Assembly (NCBI RefSeq): GCF_004210375.1
Contig: NC_134833.1
Location: 146,560,127 to 146,624,126, forward strand
Reading direction: 5' to 3'
DNA: 64,000 nt
From: Tachypleus tridentatus
Taxonomy: Eukaryota; Arthropoda; Merostomata; Xiphosura; Limulidae
Position 1 is the first letter of the stretch. Every line of letters begins with the position of its first letter. This document shows positions 22,020 through 34,825 of the stretch, in pieces. The notes under the pieces were generated by a model. It did not search any database. It was not told where the DNA came from and worked only from the letters and a program-made list of their open reading frames with translations. Both the position numbers and the translations under genes were made by a program.

Positions 22020-22136
22020 CTGAAGATGACATAGAAAGGTCAAAATGTCTTCTCCTTATTGCTAAAAGTGTTAATACCCATACCAGCCATTCTGAGATGC
22101 ACTTTTATTTCAAGTTGGTTTCTCGTCATTGAGAAC
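22020..22136 (+). mobile_element. PLE tail with hammerhead-like motif
   Basis: CTGAAGATGACATAGAAAGG then TCAAAATGTCTTC (22020-22052) is a decayed hammerhead-like core (GAAA has become AAAA). It is followed by aaagtgttaatacccatacc, agccattctgagatg and aagttggtttctcgtcatt. With the C-terminal fragment before it, this shows the natural order: end of coding region, about 115 bp of 3' sequence, ribozyme-like motif, tail. Confidence 0.75.
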
Positions 22137-24049
22137 GACTTCTTTGATATTTTTGTATTCGTTAGGGTGGCCTTAACAAAGACAAGCGATATTAACATTG
22201 GGAAATCTGAATGTATTAGTCACAGTGGGACAATATTAAAGGTACTTGAAGGTTATTTTCATTCTTGCCAAATTCTGATGAAAAAACCAGATTAACCTCA
22301 TGTACTCCCAATTTTCCCCTGTAAACAACAGTTTCAAACATATTTCTTTGTGCAGAATCTCTTTGTGCCAGAATAAAAAGAAATGTTTTGCACAATTAAT
22401 TAGATAATTTTCGTGCAGCGTATAATCATTCTTGTGTACTGCGTAGTTCTAGAACATAGAGCATACAGTCATTTTTATTTACTTTTAGAAAATGTAGCAT
22501 ACAGTCATTTTTATTTACTTTTTACTTTTAGAACATGCAGCATACAGTCATTCTTGTTTAGACGTTTTACTTCACATGATTGTTTTTTATAGCAGTTAAA
22601 GTGTTGATCGTGGAACCAGTAGTGTCTTGTTTTTCTAAGCTGTGTACATTTGTTTTAAGGACATAAACCTACTGCTGATGATGTCAGAATTTGGCAGCTG
22701 TTGTTTACACAGTGGGTTATATTAACCGTAATGTATATATATATATATAAATTTGGCAAAATATATCTTGCTTGTTAGGTCAAATATCAACAAATTGATT
22801 GCCCCTAATATGGTATCCTGGCTAAGCAAGCCTTTCCAGATCTGGCAAATGTTTCTTCCTTTGTCCATTCCCTATTCCAGAACTTTTCTTTTAATATTTC
22901 TTTATGGAATTGCACTGATTCTGTTCGACATGGTAGTAGTTTTTTGGTTCTGACTTGGAAGGTCACATAATTTTGTCGAAACTGGTTGTTGTACATGAGT
23001 AAAGATAGAAACATTGTTTGCTGTATTTCACGGTCACTTTAGAAAATATTCCAAACTGAGCCTAATAGCCAACTAAACCCTAGTTTGGACGTCATAATGT
23101 TCTTTAGTTGCTCTCCTGATCTGATGATGTAAGTCTAAGCTGTATTATGGAGTCCACTCAAAATACTATCCTTCAGAAGTGGTGTGTGACAGTGTTTGAA
23201 AACGTTCAACAAATTGGACTACAAAACCAGTCACCACAATGATTGTAAAATGCTAGGCCTACCTGGGGTATTATGGTATGATTTTTGTTTTTAGTGCAAA
23301 CTAAAGATTTTCAAATAGAAATTACTCTTCTGAAACATTATATAATTTTCATGGTTTTAAATAAAAACATTTATACAAAATACACTTTTTGTGGTCATCA
23401 TTTATACATTACTTACTTAAAAACAGAATAGTATGTTCTTAAAAACATGATGAAAAATGCGACCCATAGTGGGACACAAATTCATTTAACGTACAGTTGA
23501 AATAAGGCGTGACAATAATTTTCTTCCTAAATGGTAAAACATACAGGTAGAATTATTACAAACTCCATGTGTTTATTTTCACGTGAAAACCAGTCAAATG
23601 ACACTAACAGTCCAAATCTGTTTGAATTCCTCCAAATAAGATAAACAGCTGAAACAAAAGAAGTGATGCTTCATAAAATGATGAAAGGATTCATCATGAT
23701 GAGGTATTGAAAGGATTATTCAACATGCACGTGCAAAAGTGATAAAATAATTTTTGGCCTAACTTCTTACCCTGAAGACAGTAATTTCTGTGACAAAATG
23801 ATTTTGTATTTTATCAATATTTATTTTAACCAAAAATCCTTTACCAACATTAATTCCATCACCTACATCCAAAATATTTAATAGTCCAGAAATTTCCTTG
23901 ATATCTTTGTCCAAGATCAGTCCTAAAAATAAGTTGCTGACATGCTACTCCTGCAGGTTCCCACTAATTACTTTAAATTTATTCTTTTTTTGTGGTTTAA
24001 ATACATTTATGAAATTAAGTCAGTGAATGTAGTACACCATAAAGTGGGA
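22137..24049. other. Intergenic spacer
   Basis: No supported gene. Short direct repeats (agaacatagagcatacagtc and variants, 22450-22550) and a TA microsatellite (22733-22749) are the only visible structure. Confidence 0.5.
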
Positions 24050-27000
24050 GTGTTAGTAAAATTGTTAAAACTCTTCAGATATATGTTGTTCATGGTCACA
24101 AAGTTTGTGATCTTAGTACTTGATAAAGGAAGTTTGTCCATATTATGATTTGTTCATTTACCTATAACTTTTGATAGTCACAAAGACTATGGTCCCTAAA
24201 CTTCATAAAGGAAGTTTGTCCATGTTATGTTGTTTCTATTTACTTATAGCTTTTGATTGTCACAAAGACTATGGTCCCTAAACTTCATAAAGGAAGTTTG
24301 TCCGTGTTATGTTGTTTCTATTTACCGATAGCTTTTGATAGTCACAAAGACTATGGTCCCTAAACTTCATAAAGGAAGTTTGTCCGTGTTATGTTGTTTC
24401 TATTTACCGATAGCTTTTGATAGTCACAAAGACTATGGTCCCTAAACTTCATAAAGGAAGTTTGTCCGTGTTATGTTGTTTCTATTTACCTATAACTTTT
24501 GATAGTCACAAAGACTATGGTCCCTAAACTTCATAAAGGAAGTTTGTCCGTGTTATGTTGTTTCTATTTACCTATAACTTTTAATAGTCACAAAGACTAT
24601 GGTCCCTAAACTTCATAAAGGAAGTTTGTCCGTGTTATGTTTTTTTTCTATTTACCTATAGCTTTTGATAGTCACAAAGACTATGGTCCCTAAACTTCAT
24701 AAATGAAGTTTGTCCGTGTTCTGTTGTTTCTATTTACCTATAGGTTTTGATTGTCACAAAGACTATGGTCCCTAAACTTCATAAAGGAAGTTTGTCCGTG
24801 TTCTGTTGTTTCTATTTACCTATAGGTTTTGATTGTCACAAAGACTATGGACCCTAAACTTCATAAAGGAAGTTTGTCCGTGTTATGTTTCTATTTACCT
24901 ATAGAAACTTCATAAAGGAAGTTTGTCCGTGTTATGTTGTTTCTATTTACCTATAACTTTGATAGTCACAAAGACTATGGTCCCTAAACTTCATAAAGGA
25001 AGTTTGTCCGTGTTATGTTGTTTCTATTTACCTATAACTTTTGATAGTCACAAAGACTATGGTCCCTAAACTTCATAAAGGAAGTTTGTCCGTGTTATGT
25101 TTTTTTCTATTTACCTATAGCTTTTGATAGTCACAAAGACTATGGTCCCTAAACTTCATAAAGGAAGTTTGTCCGTGTTATGTTGTTTCTATTTACCTAT
25201 AGCTTTTGATAGTCACAAAGACTATGGTCCCTAAACTTCATAAAGGAAGTTTGTCCGTGTTATGTTTTTTCCTATTTACCTATAGCTTTTGATAGTCACA
25301 AAGACTATGGTCCCTAAACTTCATAAAGGAAGTTTGTCCGTGTTCTGTTGTTTCTATTTACCTATAGGTTTTGATTGTCACAAAGACTATGGACCCTAAA
25401 CTTCATAAAGGAAGTTTGTCCGTGTTATGTTGTTTCTATTTACCTATAGCTTTTGATTGTCACAAAGACTATGGTCCCTAAACTTCATAAAGGAAGTTTG
25501 TCCGTGTTATGTTTCTATTTACCTATAGAAACTTCATAAAGGAAGTTTGTCCGTGTTATGTTGTTTCTATTTACCTATAACTTTTGATAGTCACAAAGAC
25601 TATGGTCCATAAACTTCATAAAGGAAGTTTGTCCGTGTTATGTTGTTTCTATTTACCTATAGCTTTTGATTGTCACAAAGACTATGGTCCCTAAACTTTA
25701 TAAAGGAAGTTTGTCCGTGTTATGTTGTTTCTATTTACCTATAGCTTTTGATTGTCACAAAGACTATGGTCCCTAAACTTCATAAAGGAAGTTTGTCCGT
25801 GTTATGTTGTTTCTATTTACCTATAGCTTTTGATTGTCACAAAGACTATGGTCCCTAAACTTCATAAAGGAAGTTTGTCCGTGTTATGTTGTTTCTATTT
25901 ACCTATAGCTTTTGATAGTCACAAAGACTATGGTCCCTAAACTTCATAAAGGAAGTTTGTCCGTGTTATGTTTTTTCCTATTTACCTATAGCTTTTGATA
26001 GTCACAAAGACTATGGTCCCTAAACTTCATAAAGGAAGTTTGTCCGTGTTCTGTTGTTTCTATTTACCTATAGGTTTTGATTGTCACAAAGACTATGGAC
26101 CCTAAACTTCATAAAGGAAGTTTGTCCGTGTTATGTTGTTTCTATTTACCTATAGCTTTGATTGTCACAAAGACTATGGTCCCTAAACTTCATAAAGGAA
26201 GTTTGTCCGTGTTATGTTTCTATTTACCTATAGAAACTTCATAAAGGAAGTTTGTCCGTGTTATGTTGTTTCTATTTACCTATAACTTTTGATAGTCACA
26301 AAGACTATGGTCCATAAACTTCATAAAGGAAGTTTGTCCGTGTTATGTTGTTTCTATTTACCTATAGCTTTTGATTGTCACAAAGACTATGGTCCCTAAA
26401 CTTTATAAAGGAAGTTTGTCCGTGTTATGTTGTTTCTATTTACCTATAGCTTTTGATTGTCACAAAGACTATGGTCCCTAAACTTCATAAAGGAAGTTTG
26501 TCCGTGTTATGTTGTTTCTATTTACCTATAGCTTTTGATTGTCACAAAGACTATGGTCCCTATACTTCATAAAGGAAGTTTGTCCGTGTTATGTTGTTTC
26601 TATTTACCTATAACTTTTGATAGTCACAAAGACTATAGTCCCTAAACTTCATAAAGGAAGTTTGTCCGTGTTATGTTGTTTCTATTTACCTATAGCTTTT
26701 GATTGTCACAAAGACTATGGTCCCTAAACTTTATAAAGGAAGTTTGTCCGTGTTATGTTGTTTCTATTTACCTATAGCTTTTGATTGTCACAAAGACTAT
26801 GGTCCCTAAACTTCATAAAGGAAGTTTGTCCGTGTTATGTTGTTTCTATTTACCTATAGCTTTTGATTGTCACAAAGACTATGGTCCCTAAACTTTATAA
26901 AGGAAGTTTGTCCGTGTTATGTTGTTTCTATTTACCTATAACTTTTGATAGTCACAAAGACTATGGTCCCTAAACTTCATAAAGGAAGTTTGTCCATGTT

Positions 27001-27080
27001 ATGTTGAGTTTTATTTACATATAATTTTTGATTGTCACAAAGACTGTGGTCCTGTACTTTGTAAAGGAAGTTTACCGATG
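24050..27080. repeat. 82-bp satellite array with higher-order structure, about 36 copies
   Basis: The unit contains gtcacaaagactatggtccc, taaacttcataaaggaagtt and tgtccgtgttatgttgtttc, then tatttacctatagcttttga. Successive gtcacaaag starts are about 82 bases apart. Inside each unit AAACTTC-ATAAAG-GAAGTTT forms a 7-bp hairpin. A shortened variant joining ctatttacctatag directly to aaacttcataaagg recurs near 24905, 25526 and 26233. Together with variants such as atggaccc and ttttttcc, this marks repeated blocks of about 620-705 bp. Confidence 0.93.
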
Positions 27081-27160
27081 TTATGTTGCGTCGTATATAC
27101 ATATGTATTTTATATATTCACACTGCTACATATAAGTATATACATGTACATGCCTACATA

Positions 27161-28702
27161 CACTGCTGGCCAAAATCTTAAGGCCAATGAACATAGAGAA
27201 AATATGTATTTTGCTTTATTAGACTCAACCACTTATTTGAGAAGAGCTTCAAAAGATGAACATAAGAAAAGGGAAAATAAATTTAAACTTTTTTAGAATT
27301 TAATAAGGAAAATGTGAACACTATGAAATTAGCCTAAATACTAGCTGATCAAAAGTTTAAGACCATTCCAACAAAAGGTCCTAAACAGGATAGGAAAAGC
27401 CCAACAAGAGGTCTCAGTGGTGAGTTGCATGGCCATCATACCGAATAACTTCAAACATTCGCTTTCGCGTGGTCGATATAAGCGTATGCAGAAGGCTGGC
27501 TGGAATGTTATTCCAAGTGGTAAAGATGGCTTCACGAAGATCATGCACTGTTTGGAATTGACGTCCATTTCTATAGACTTCCCATGTCATCCACCCGCAA
27601 ACATTTTCAATGGGGTTCAGTTCAGGCAAACACGCTGGATGGTCCAAAAGAATCACGTTATTCGCCATGAAAAAGTCCTTTGTCCTGCGTGCATTGTGGA
27701 TTGCAGCGTTGTTCTGCTGAAAGATCCAGTCATTTCTACACGAGCGAGGGCCTTCAGTCAATAAAGATGCTTTCTCCAACATGCCAATGTAGCCAGCTGC
27801 TGTTTGACGCCCCTGTATAACCTGAAGCTCCATTGTTCCATAAAAGGAGAAAGCACCCCAGATCATGATGGAACCTCCTCCACTGTGTCGTGTAAAAAAT
27901 GTCTCCGGTGGGATATCCTTATCGTGCCAGTAACGTTTGAAGCCACCTGGACCATCCAGGTTAAATTTTTTTCTCATCAGAGAACAAAATCTTCCACTTT
28001 TCTACGTCCAATGTTTGGTGCTTCTCAGCAAAGCTTACCTGAGCTGTTTTGTGGTGTGGAAGGAGGGGTGGCCTTTGAAGACGTTTACGGTTTTTAAAGC
28101 ATTTCTCTTGTAGATGCCGTCTTATTGTTCTTGAGCTGCATTCTGCGTCCGTCAGGGCCTTAATTTGGTTCGACGATCGGTTGGTGTCTTGTCCGAACAA
28201 CCTGTCGAATCCTCCTACTCAACGCCGGCGAAGTTTTATTGGGCCGACCACTTGAAATTCTCGTTCCGTATCCCTCAGAGTCTTTTAAGAAATTTGCAAC
28301 AGCAGTTTCACTACGCCCAATCTCACCAGCGATGGCACGTTGAAAGAGACCTTGCTTTTACAGCCTGACAGTTCTGCCACATTTAAACTTTGCAATGCTT
28401 TTACCCAATGTGACACAGGAGATGTTGAAAACGCTAAAGCTTGAACACAAATGACTAAATTTTGTTACGTGTTTACCGATTATCGCTTCGTTTCAGTGTG
28501 GTCTCAAACTTTTGACCAGCTAGTATTTAGGCTAATTTCATGGTGTTCACATTTTCCCTATTAAATGCTAAAAAAGTCTTTTATTTTCCCCTTTCTTATT
28601 TTCATCTTTCGAAGCTCTACTCAAATAAGTGGTTGAGTCTAACAACGCAAAATGCATATTTTTTCTTTATGTCCATTGGCCTTAAGATTTGGGGCAGCAG
28701 TA
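27161..28702 (-). mobile_element. Tc1-type DNA transposon with about 210-bp inverted repeats
   Basis: The left end cactgctggccaaaatctta is mirrored by the right end taagatttggggcagcag. Arms of about 200-210 bp run inward to about 27365 and from about 28497. TA dinucleotides flank both ends (27159-27160, 28701-28702), as expected for Tc1/mariner insertion. The transposase pseudogene lies between, on the minus strand. Confidence 0.93.
27414..28430 (-). pseudogene. Tc1 transposase (DD34E family), broken
   Basis: Minus-strand reading gives an N-terminal helix-turn-helix (RAIAGEIGRSETAVANFL, near 28350-28290), then TDAECSSRTIRRHL and [20 protein letters not shown] with the first catalytic Asp. 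After a frameshift near 27970 it continues [46 protein letters not shown] and a C-terminus ending at 27414. In the second catalytic block the usual QQDN is QQNN, so the second Asp is replaced by Asn. A premature stop near 28130 and the frameshift also break it. The third acidic residue (IEN) is present. Confidence 0.92.
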
Positions 28703-29125
28703 TATAAGTATATAGATGTCCACACCTACATTTTGGTGTTATATTTTGTCATTATAAATGTTTAGGTATGATTTTGTTATAGGTAAAATACTGAATTACA
28801 CATCTTTCCACAGGTGTCTGAAAACTGGTTTGATGTTCTAACAAACTGTTCATAATGTCCATATAACCTGTCTCAATACACAAATTACACATGTAGATGT
28901 TTAATATAACACATTTCTCAGCTTCACATCCTAAGGTTATTTGTTTTCCATGTTCATAATAATGATCTTATTTATTACAAAACACAAAACATGCAGATAT
29001 TTTGGGTAAGCACACGAGAGGCTTTACATAACAGTGCTGATGAATATAATCTGTATGTGTCAGTAAAGTTCAGGTGAAAAGCAGCCTAAGACGTTAATAA
29101 CGTATATTTCTAATATTCACTTATA
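28703..29125. other. Spacer
   Basis: AT-rich, no gene visible. Confidence 0.5.
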
Positions 29126-29403
29126 CGTTGGCGCGGCATGGCCAAGTGTGTTAAGGCGTTCGACTCGTAATCCGAGGGTCGCGGGTTCGAAACCCGGTCG
29201 CACAAAACATGCTCGCCCTTTCAGCCTTGGGGGCGTTATAATGTGACGGTCAATACCACTATTCGTTGGTAAAAAGAGTAGCCAAAGAGTTGGCGGTGGG
29301 TGGTGATGACTAGCTGCCTTCCCTCTTGTCTTACACTGCTGAATTAGGGACGGCTAGCGCATATAACCCTCGAGTAGCTTTGCGCGCAATTCAAAAAAAA
29401 AAA
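29126..29403 (+). mobile_element. tRNA-Thr-like SINE with TSD
   Basis: The head is tRNA-related: ggcatggccaagtgtgttaa (A box), then the loop ctcgtaa with anticodon CGT, then gggttcgaaacccggtcgca (B box and T arm). The body contains ccctttcagcc, gttataatgtgacggtcaat, ggtggtgatgactagctgcc and gaattagggacggctagcgc, with an A-rich tail. The direct repeat cacttata flanks it at 29118-29125 and 29404-29411. This defines SINE family 1 in the window. Confidence 0.92.
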
Positions 29404-29411
29404 CACTTATA

Positions 29412-31145
29412 TTTTAGTGTTCACAAAACAAACCAGTCTCGATGAATAAAACAAGATCTTTCGCAGCGAAATCACATTAAATTTGTGTTGTTTCAAGCTT
29501 AGAACGTATTATCGGAAAATTTACTTTGGTCAAGTTTGTCATGTTCGAAAAAGTAAACGTATAGTTTACGTGAATCATGTTGAACGCCTGAATCTTTAAT
29601 CAAAATATTGTCGTTTTATGACTGATTTACTCAGCGGTAGAGGGAAACACATTAATAAATTTTGAGAGTCTTTAATCAAGTAGGTTCAGTAAAAGAAGTC
29701 TGTTTAAAAATTAAAATAACTGTAGTCTAAGATTGCTAAGCTTGACATATCAATTCTAAATATCGTGTTCATTTAAATACCATCAATATTCTACAAGAAA
29801 AGACAAAATTTTATATGGTGTAAATAGTAATCACGATAGCAAACAGTGGCTAGTTTTCTGAATGGACAAAAAAACGCTATTGGGGAAACAGAAGTAACAA
29901 AAAGTTAGAAACTGAGTAAAGCAACGTCTGCCAAGAAATAACCAATAACTCTGACTGCCAGAACAAGCCCAGCAGATGTTACTGTGTAGAGCAGAGAATG
30001 TTCTGAAGTTGTAAATGTAAGTACTTCTGGAGAAATGGCCTTCATCTTAGAGAGAACAATGGTGAATATTAGAAGCTTCCCTTTAGTGAAAGATGAAGTC
30101 GAGACTCTGAATACGATAAATAGAAAAAATTCATTCTATTGTTTATTTGTTGTATTTTGAATTTCTAGTCTTTATTAGGGTTACACATTGGTTTCTATGT
30201 ACAATGACAAAAGGAAATTTCTTGAATGTTACAAACCACACCATCAACTGTCAGTCACTCCTTCGGATAAACTCTTTATCTGATAGTGCACAAAATAAAC
30301 AAAGAAAAGGGAATTTATAAATTTTGTCCTTACAAAACTACAAAAACAACTGTCTTTGTTCTCCTGTAATAAGTTGAAAATAGATAATGGAATCAAAGTT
30401 TGCTTTTGAAGAATCGTTAGTTCGTATTTCTCAGTAAGTCATCTTTTAAAAAAATAATTATTATTTTCTTATCTATAAATAATAATTGAAGATAAAACCC
30501 ATTAATAATATGAGTAGGAAAATTATCTGGTTAACAAATACATTGTTGAGAGATAAGTTCGTAATAGTTAATACACATATTAGTGATAAATAAACAAACA
30601 ACGATTTATAAGCATAAGGAAAACACTGATTTATGGTGAAACATACAACATGTTTCGTACCTAAACAGGAGAGACTGATGTTCTGACGAAATGTATAGCA
30701 TGTTTCAACATCAATCAAACTTTTCCTTATGTTTATAAATAGATGTTTCACTACCTACTGTTATATTAGTATAACATAATTCTGTACTTAAATATATATA
30801 TATTAGTGTGCTTGACACAGCGCCTTCTGGTGAACTTATCTTTACACCTGTTCACTTGTTTTGATTGTTGGAACGCACCACTAATGATTAATTTGATGTG
30901 ACTGATTAATAGTTTACAAAGTCAAAGACTCCACTACCAACTTCTGTTCAACTTCAGTTGGTGTTTACACCAGAATCTAGCTACCAGGAATAGCAGTCTC
31001 TTTGTAAAATGTAATTTCTTTGCACTAAACAAGACAGGAGAGAAAACGCGGGAGAGAGAAAACTCTCGGGAGTTCTCCCCCTGTAGAAGATGTAGTAACA
31101 TTTCTCTTTTTTATTAACATTAGTCACAAGCGTCAAAATACTTAC
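29412..31145. other. Spacer
   Basis: AT-rich; no supported gene. The minus-strand frame at 30473-30751 is AT-rich and hydrophobic, with no recognised motif. Confidence 0.45.
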
Positions 31146-31366
31146 AGGGATTTCTATATTTAAATTGTCATCCGTCAGGTAGCGCACGTTTCTTAGAGGG
31201 TGAGTTTTTACTATGGTCTTTCTTGTTACATATAAGAATGTCCGCGTTGTTTCTAATACAAATATGAAGTCTGTGTGTGCAGAATATCTACCTTCAATGT
31301 CCTCCTGCAGTCGTTGCTCAAGTCTGTAGAATATCCTATACCAAATCTTCATTCGATTAGCGGCTT
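31146..31366 (-). CDS. Probable exon of an unrecognised minus-strand gene
   Basis: On the minus strand an acceptor (tttactttgttcag) is followed by 221 nt open in the frame AANRMKIWYRIFYRLEQRLQ, then EDIEGRYSAHTDFIFVLETT, ending RYLTDDNLNIEIP at an excellent donor, CCT|gtaagtatt. The mixed, soluble-type composition and strong splice sites argue for a real exon. I do not recognise the family. Neighbouring exon candidates are at 31912-32230 and possibly 47865-48261, but the reading phase between this exon and the next candidate does not fit the simplest donor choice. Confidence 0.5.
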
Positions 31367-31911
31367 CTGAACAAAGTAAACACCCTAGGAATCCACTTAC
31401 CGGAGTAGAACACGAGAAAACCTCGCAAAGAACTAACAAATCATTACAACAGAAATTAATAAAAACAATATAACTTGATCGCTTTTAAAAGGTAGAGCTC
31501 TCAAAAGCGCTCGGGTTATAGGGTTTTATTGATTTCTATACAAACTTATTGATGTTACCTCTAACATCATAAAGTATTATATAACTAGAATTCAGACACT
31601 TAGCACAATTTAGCATGAAAGAGGTCATTACGTAGTATCATTCAATTGGAATGTTACTACAACAAAATAGAATAATTAATAGTGATTAGTTAGAATGTTC
31701 ACATGAAAGTAAAAGAAAAGTTATTACTGTAGTAAACTATAATTTTAGCACTTTATATGTTTTTGTAATCATCTATAAATTTAGTATAGTAAGGAGAAAA
31801 CGAGAACATTATAAATAATGGAATGAGTGAAGTTAATGAATACAAGGTGAGTTTGTTAGTTTAGTATAACATATTACATAATCCTGTCATTATGTACATA
31901 TATATTTTAAC

Positions 31912-32230
31912 CCATTGATTAAGTGTCTCTTTATTGCTATAAATTTTGTCTCTTGGTTCTGCATCTCTGTTTTCATCTGTTTTATTTTATAGATACTAAC
32001 AATGTCGCCCATAGCATCACGTCTGGCATCTGAGTTGATAAACTCTATTGGTTCTTTATAAATACGATCAGTCCTGTGTTTGGTTTGAAAGTAGTTAAAA
32101 ATAACAGACAACTGATGTAACGCATGGTTTATGACTTCCTTTGATTTTGAACGACATTTCAAACTCAATGTTGAATTTATTATCATAGACCGTACAGTCG
32201 TCTCCAGATATAGAATACAAAACCACTGAT
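31912..32230 (-). CDS. Possible exon of the same unrecognised gene
   Basis: The minus strand after acceptor tttatgttttag is open for over 100 codons: QWFCILYLETTVRSMIINST, then LSLKCRSKSKEVINHALHQL, HRTDRIYKEPIEFINSDARR and DAMGDIVSIYKIKQMKTEMQ. The right-hand boundary is uncertain: aatgg|gttaaa or an earlier gtatct could serve as the donor. The protein looks real in composition but matches no family I know. Low-to-moderate confidence. Confidence 0.42.
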
Positions 32231-33739
32231 CTAAAACATAAAAACAACCCACATATCAATTACACTAGCGAAACGTGTCTTGTTAGAGCAAGAGGTCGAC
32301 AAACGTTCCTATATCCGCTACATTTACGAAGTAAGAATCGATTATAACTTTTGTATATAACTTTCAGTTGAGATGAAACAAACGTTTCTGTGTTGAGCTA
32401 CAGAGAACAACGTACATCAGTACCAAAGTTTGTATTATAACCTTTGTGCACTATATACAGTAAATTAGTTGTTTTGGGGAACCGCTGAGAGGCGCTGCTT
32501 GTATGGTTAAAGTTTTGTGCCTCGCACTCCACCACTTTCATCGTTAATATGATTAAAACCAGGCTGTTATATACTCTGTCCTAGTTAATTATTCACAGAG
32601 AAAGTAAGGAAAGGACACCTTGCGACTAACAGATTCATACATCAAGGTGAGCACTACATGCTTTCGTCTTCAATTAAGCAGGACCGGTCACGTCGCTAAC
32701 TTTAAGATATTTATATTTTAGAATTACGTCATAATTAATTAAAGACTTGTTTTAGTTAACTTGACGTAAGAAGCTCGCTCGAAACATTAGATCTTACTGT
32801 GTTGGGTTCCTCTCACACAAAACCTAGAGTCTATTAATGCTCTCACACACATCAATAACAATGTACAGAAATGAGTTTAGTTTAAAACTATATTTTATGT
32901 TTATAATATTTATTTCTACAGACATGAGACTATATATACATATACTGAATTTTCAATTACAAAGTATTGGCACACTCCGAAATCCAAATTAATGTAGATG
33001 TTAGAATGTACTAAATTGAAGTTCGGGATTCGATCCCAGGAATATTCTAAGCAAGGCAGCCTATTGTTCAGTTTTTTGCTTAATAACAAACAAACAATTA
33101 CGATTTGTACATCTCTCGTTCTGAAAAAAAAAAGTAGAAAAATTATCAAAACTATGAATGTTTTAGCATTGTTTATCTGATTTATAGACCTGTAAAACTT
33201 TGAATCTTTCTTAACTTCACTTATTTCTCAGAACAAGTGTACGAACGTGATTAAACCATCAAGTCCAACATTCGAACCGATGGTTAGAAGTTCCACTCCT
33301 TCCGGTGTGGTGTTAGAGATAAATGAAGTATTGGCACGTGACAACCGCGGCTGACCAAAAGGTGGACCCAAAACCTGTTATGTAATAACTTACCATTTAT
33401 CACGCTGACAGATAAAGGCCTTGGTTCGTGGTCAAGTCCACAGAACACGATATCTAATAAAGTTTTCTTTGGCCAGGAAAGATTTGTAGCTGTAAAAAGG
33501 TCATGTCTTTCTAATCTACTTTCAACGACCTTTCTTTGTTTACTTACTTATTAGTCGCTCACACAATTCTATATCAGAATATCATTGACAGTCGACGAAC
33601 TTTGATTTGTTCATACACAGTTAGCTATTAAATATAGAATAGCACATTTTCATATTAAAAATACACAAGTATTATTATTGATGGGCAGGAGATAAAAATA
33701 ACTCTTAAAACACGAAAATTCAAAATATAAAAAAGAGCT
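32231..33739. other. Spacer
   Basis: No supported gene. gggattcgatcccagg near 33026-33041 resembles a decayed tRNA-like SINE B box. Confidence 0.45.
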
Positions 33740-34825
33740 TGGTAAAGATAAATGTAAGTTGGATTTAAATATTAGACAAATAATCTGTCAAGATAGATAG
33801 AATATGGATCTAAACATAAAATAAAGAATTCGTCAAAATGAATAGAAGGTGAACTTAAACATAAGACAAAGAATCTGTCATGATGGATGGAAGGTGAACC
33901 TAAACATAAAATAAAGAATACGTCAAAATGAATAGACTGTGGACTTAAACATAAGACAAAGAATCTGTCAAGATGGATGGAAAGTGAATCTAAACATAAA
34001 ATAAAGAATCCGTCAAAATGAATAGAAGGTGAATTTAAACATAAGACAAAGAATCTGTCAAGATGGATGGAAAGTGAATCTAAACATAAAATAAAGAATC
34101 CGTCAAAATGAATAGAAGGTGAATTTAAACATAAGACAAAGAAGCTGTCAAGATGGATGAAAGGTGAATCAAAACATAAAATAAAGAATCCGTCAAAATG
34201 AATAGAAGGTTAATTTAAACATAAGACAAAGAAGCTGTCAAGATGGATGGAAAGTGAATTTAAACATAAAATAAAGAATCCGTCAAAATGAATAGATTGT
34301 GGGCTTAAACATAAGACAAAGAAGCTGTCATGATGGATGGAAAGTGGATCTAAACATAAAATAAAGAATTCGTCAAAATAAATAGAAGGTGGACTTAAAC
34401 ATAAGACAAAGAAGCTGTCAAAATGGATGGAAGGTGGATCTAAACATAAAATAAAGAATCCGTCAAAATGAATAGAAGGTGGACTTAAACATAAGACAAA
34501 GAAGCTGTCATGATGGATGGAAGGTGAATCTAAACATAAAATAAAGAATCCGTCAAAATGAATAGATTGTGGACTTAAACATAAGACAAAGAAGCTGTCG
34601 AGGTGGATGGAAAGTGGATCTAAACATAAAATAAAGAATCCGTCAAAATGAATAGAAGGTGGACTTAAACATAAGAGATGTCAAAATGGATGGAAGGTGG
34701 ATCTAAACATAAAATAAAGAATTCGTCAAAATGAATAGAAGGTGGACTTAAACATAAGACAAAGAAGCTGTCGAGATGGATGGAAGGTGAATCTATACAT
34801 AAAATAAAGAATCTGTCAAAATGAA

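Noticed and set aside
24050-27080. CRISPR-like regular repeats
   Set aside because: Units are contiguous with no variable unique spacers, in a eukaryotic context; it is a satellite array.
27417-28097. Plus-strand open frames of 97-115 codons
   Set aside because: They are antisense shadows of the Tc1 transposase on the minus strand.
29126-29215. tRNA-Thr (CGT) gene candidates here and at nine similar sites
   Set aside because: Each has A and B boxes but continues into the same conserved SINE body and A-rich tail, several with target duplications, and the anticodon stem is mismatched. They are SINE heads, not tRNA genes.
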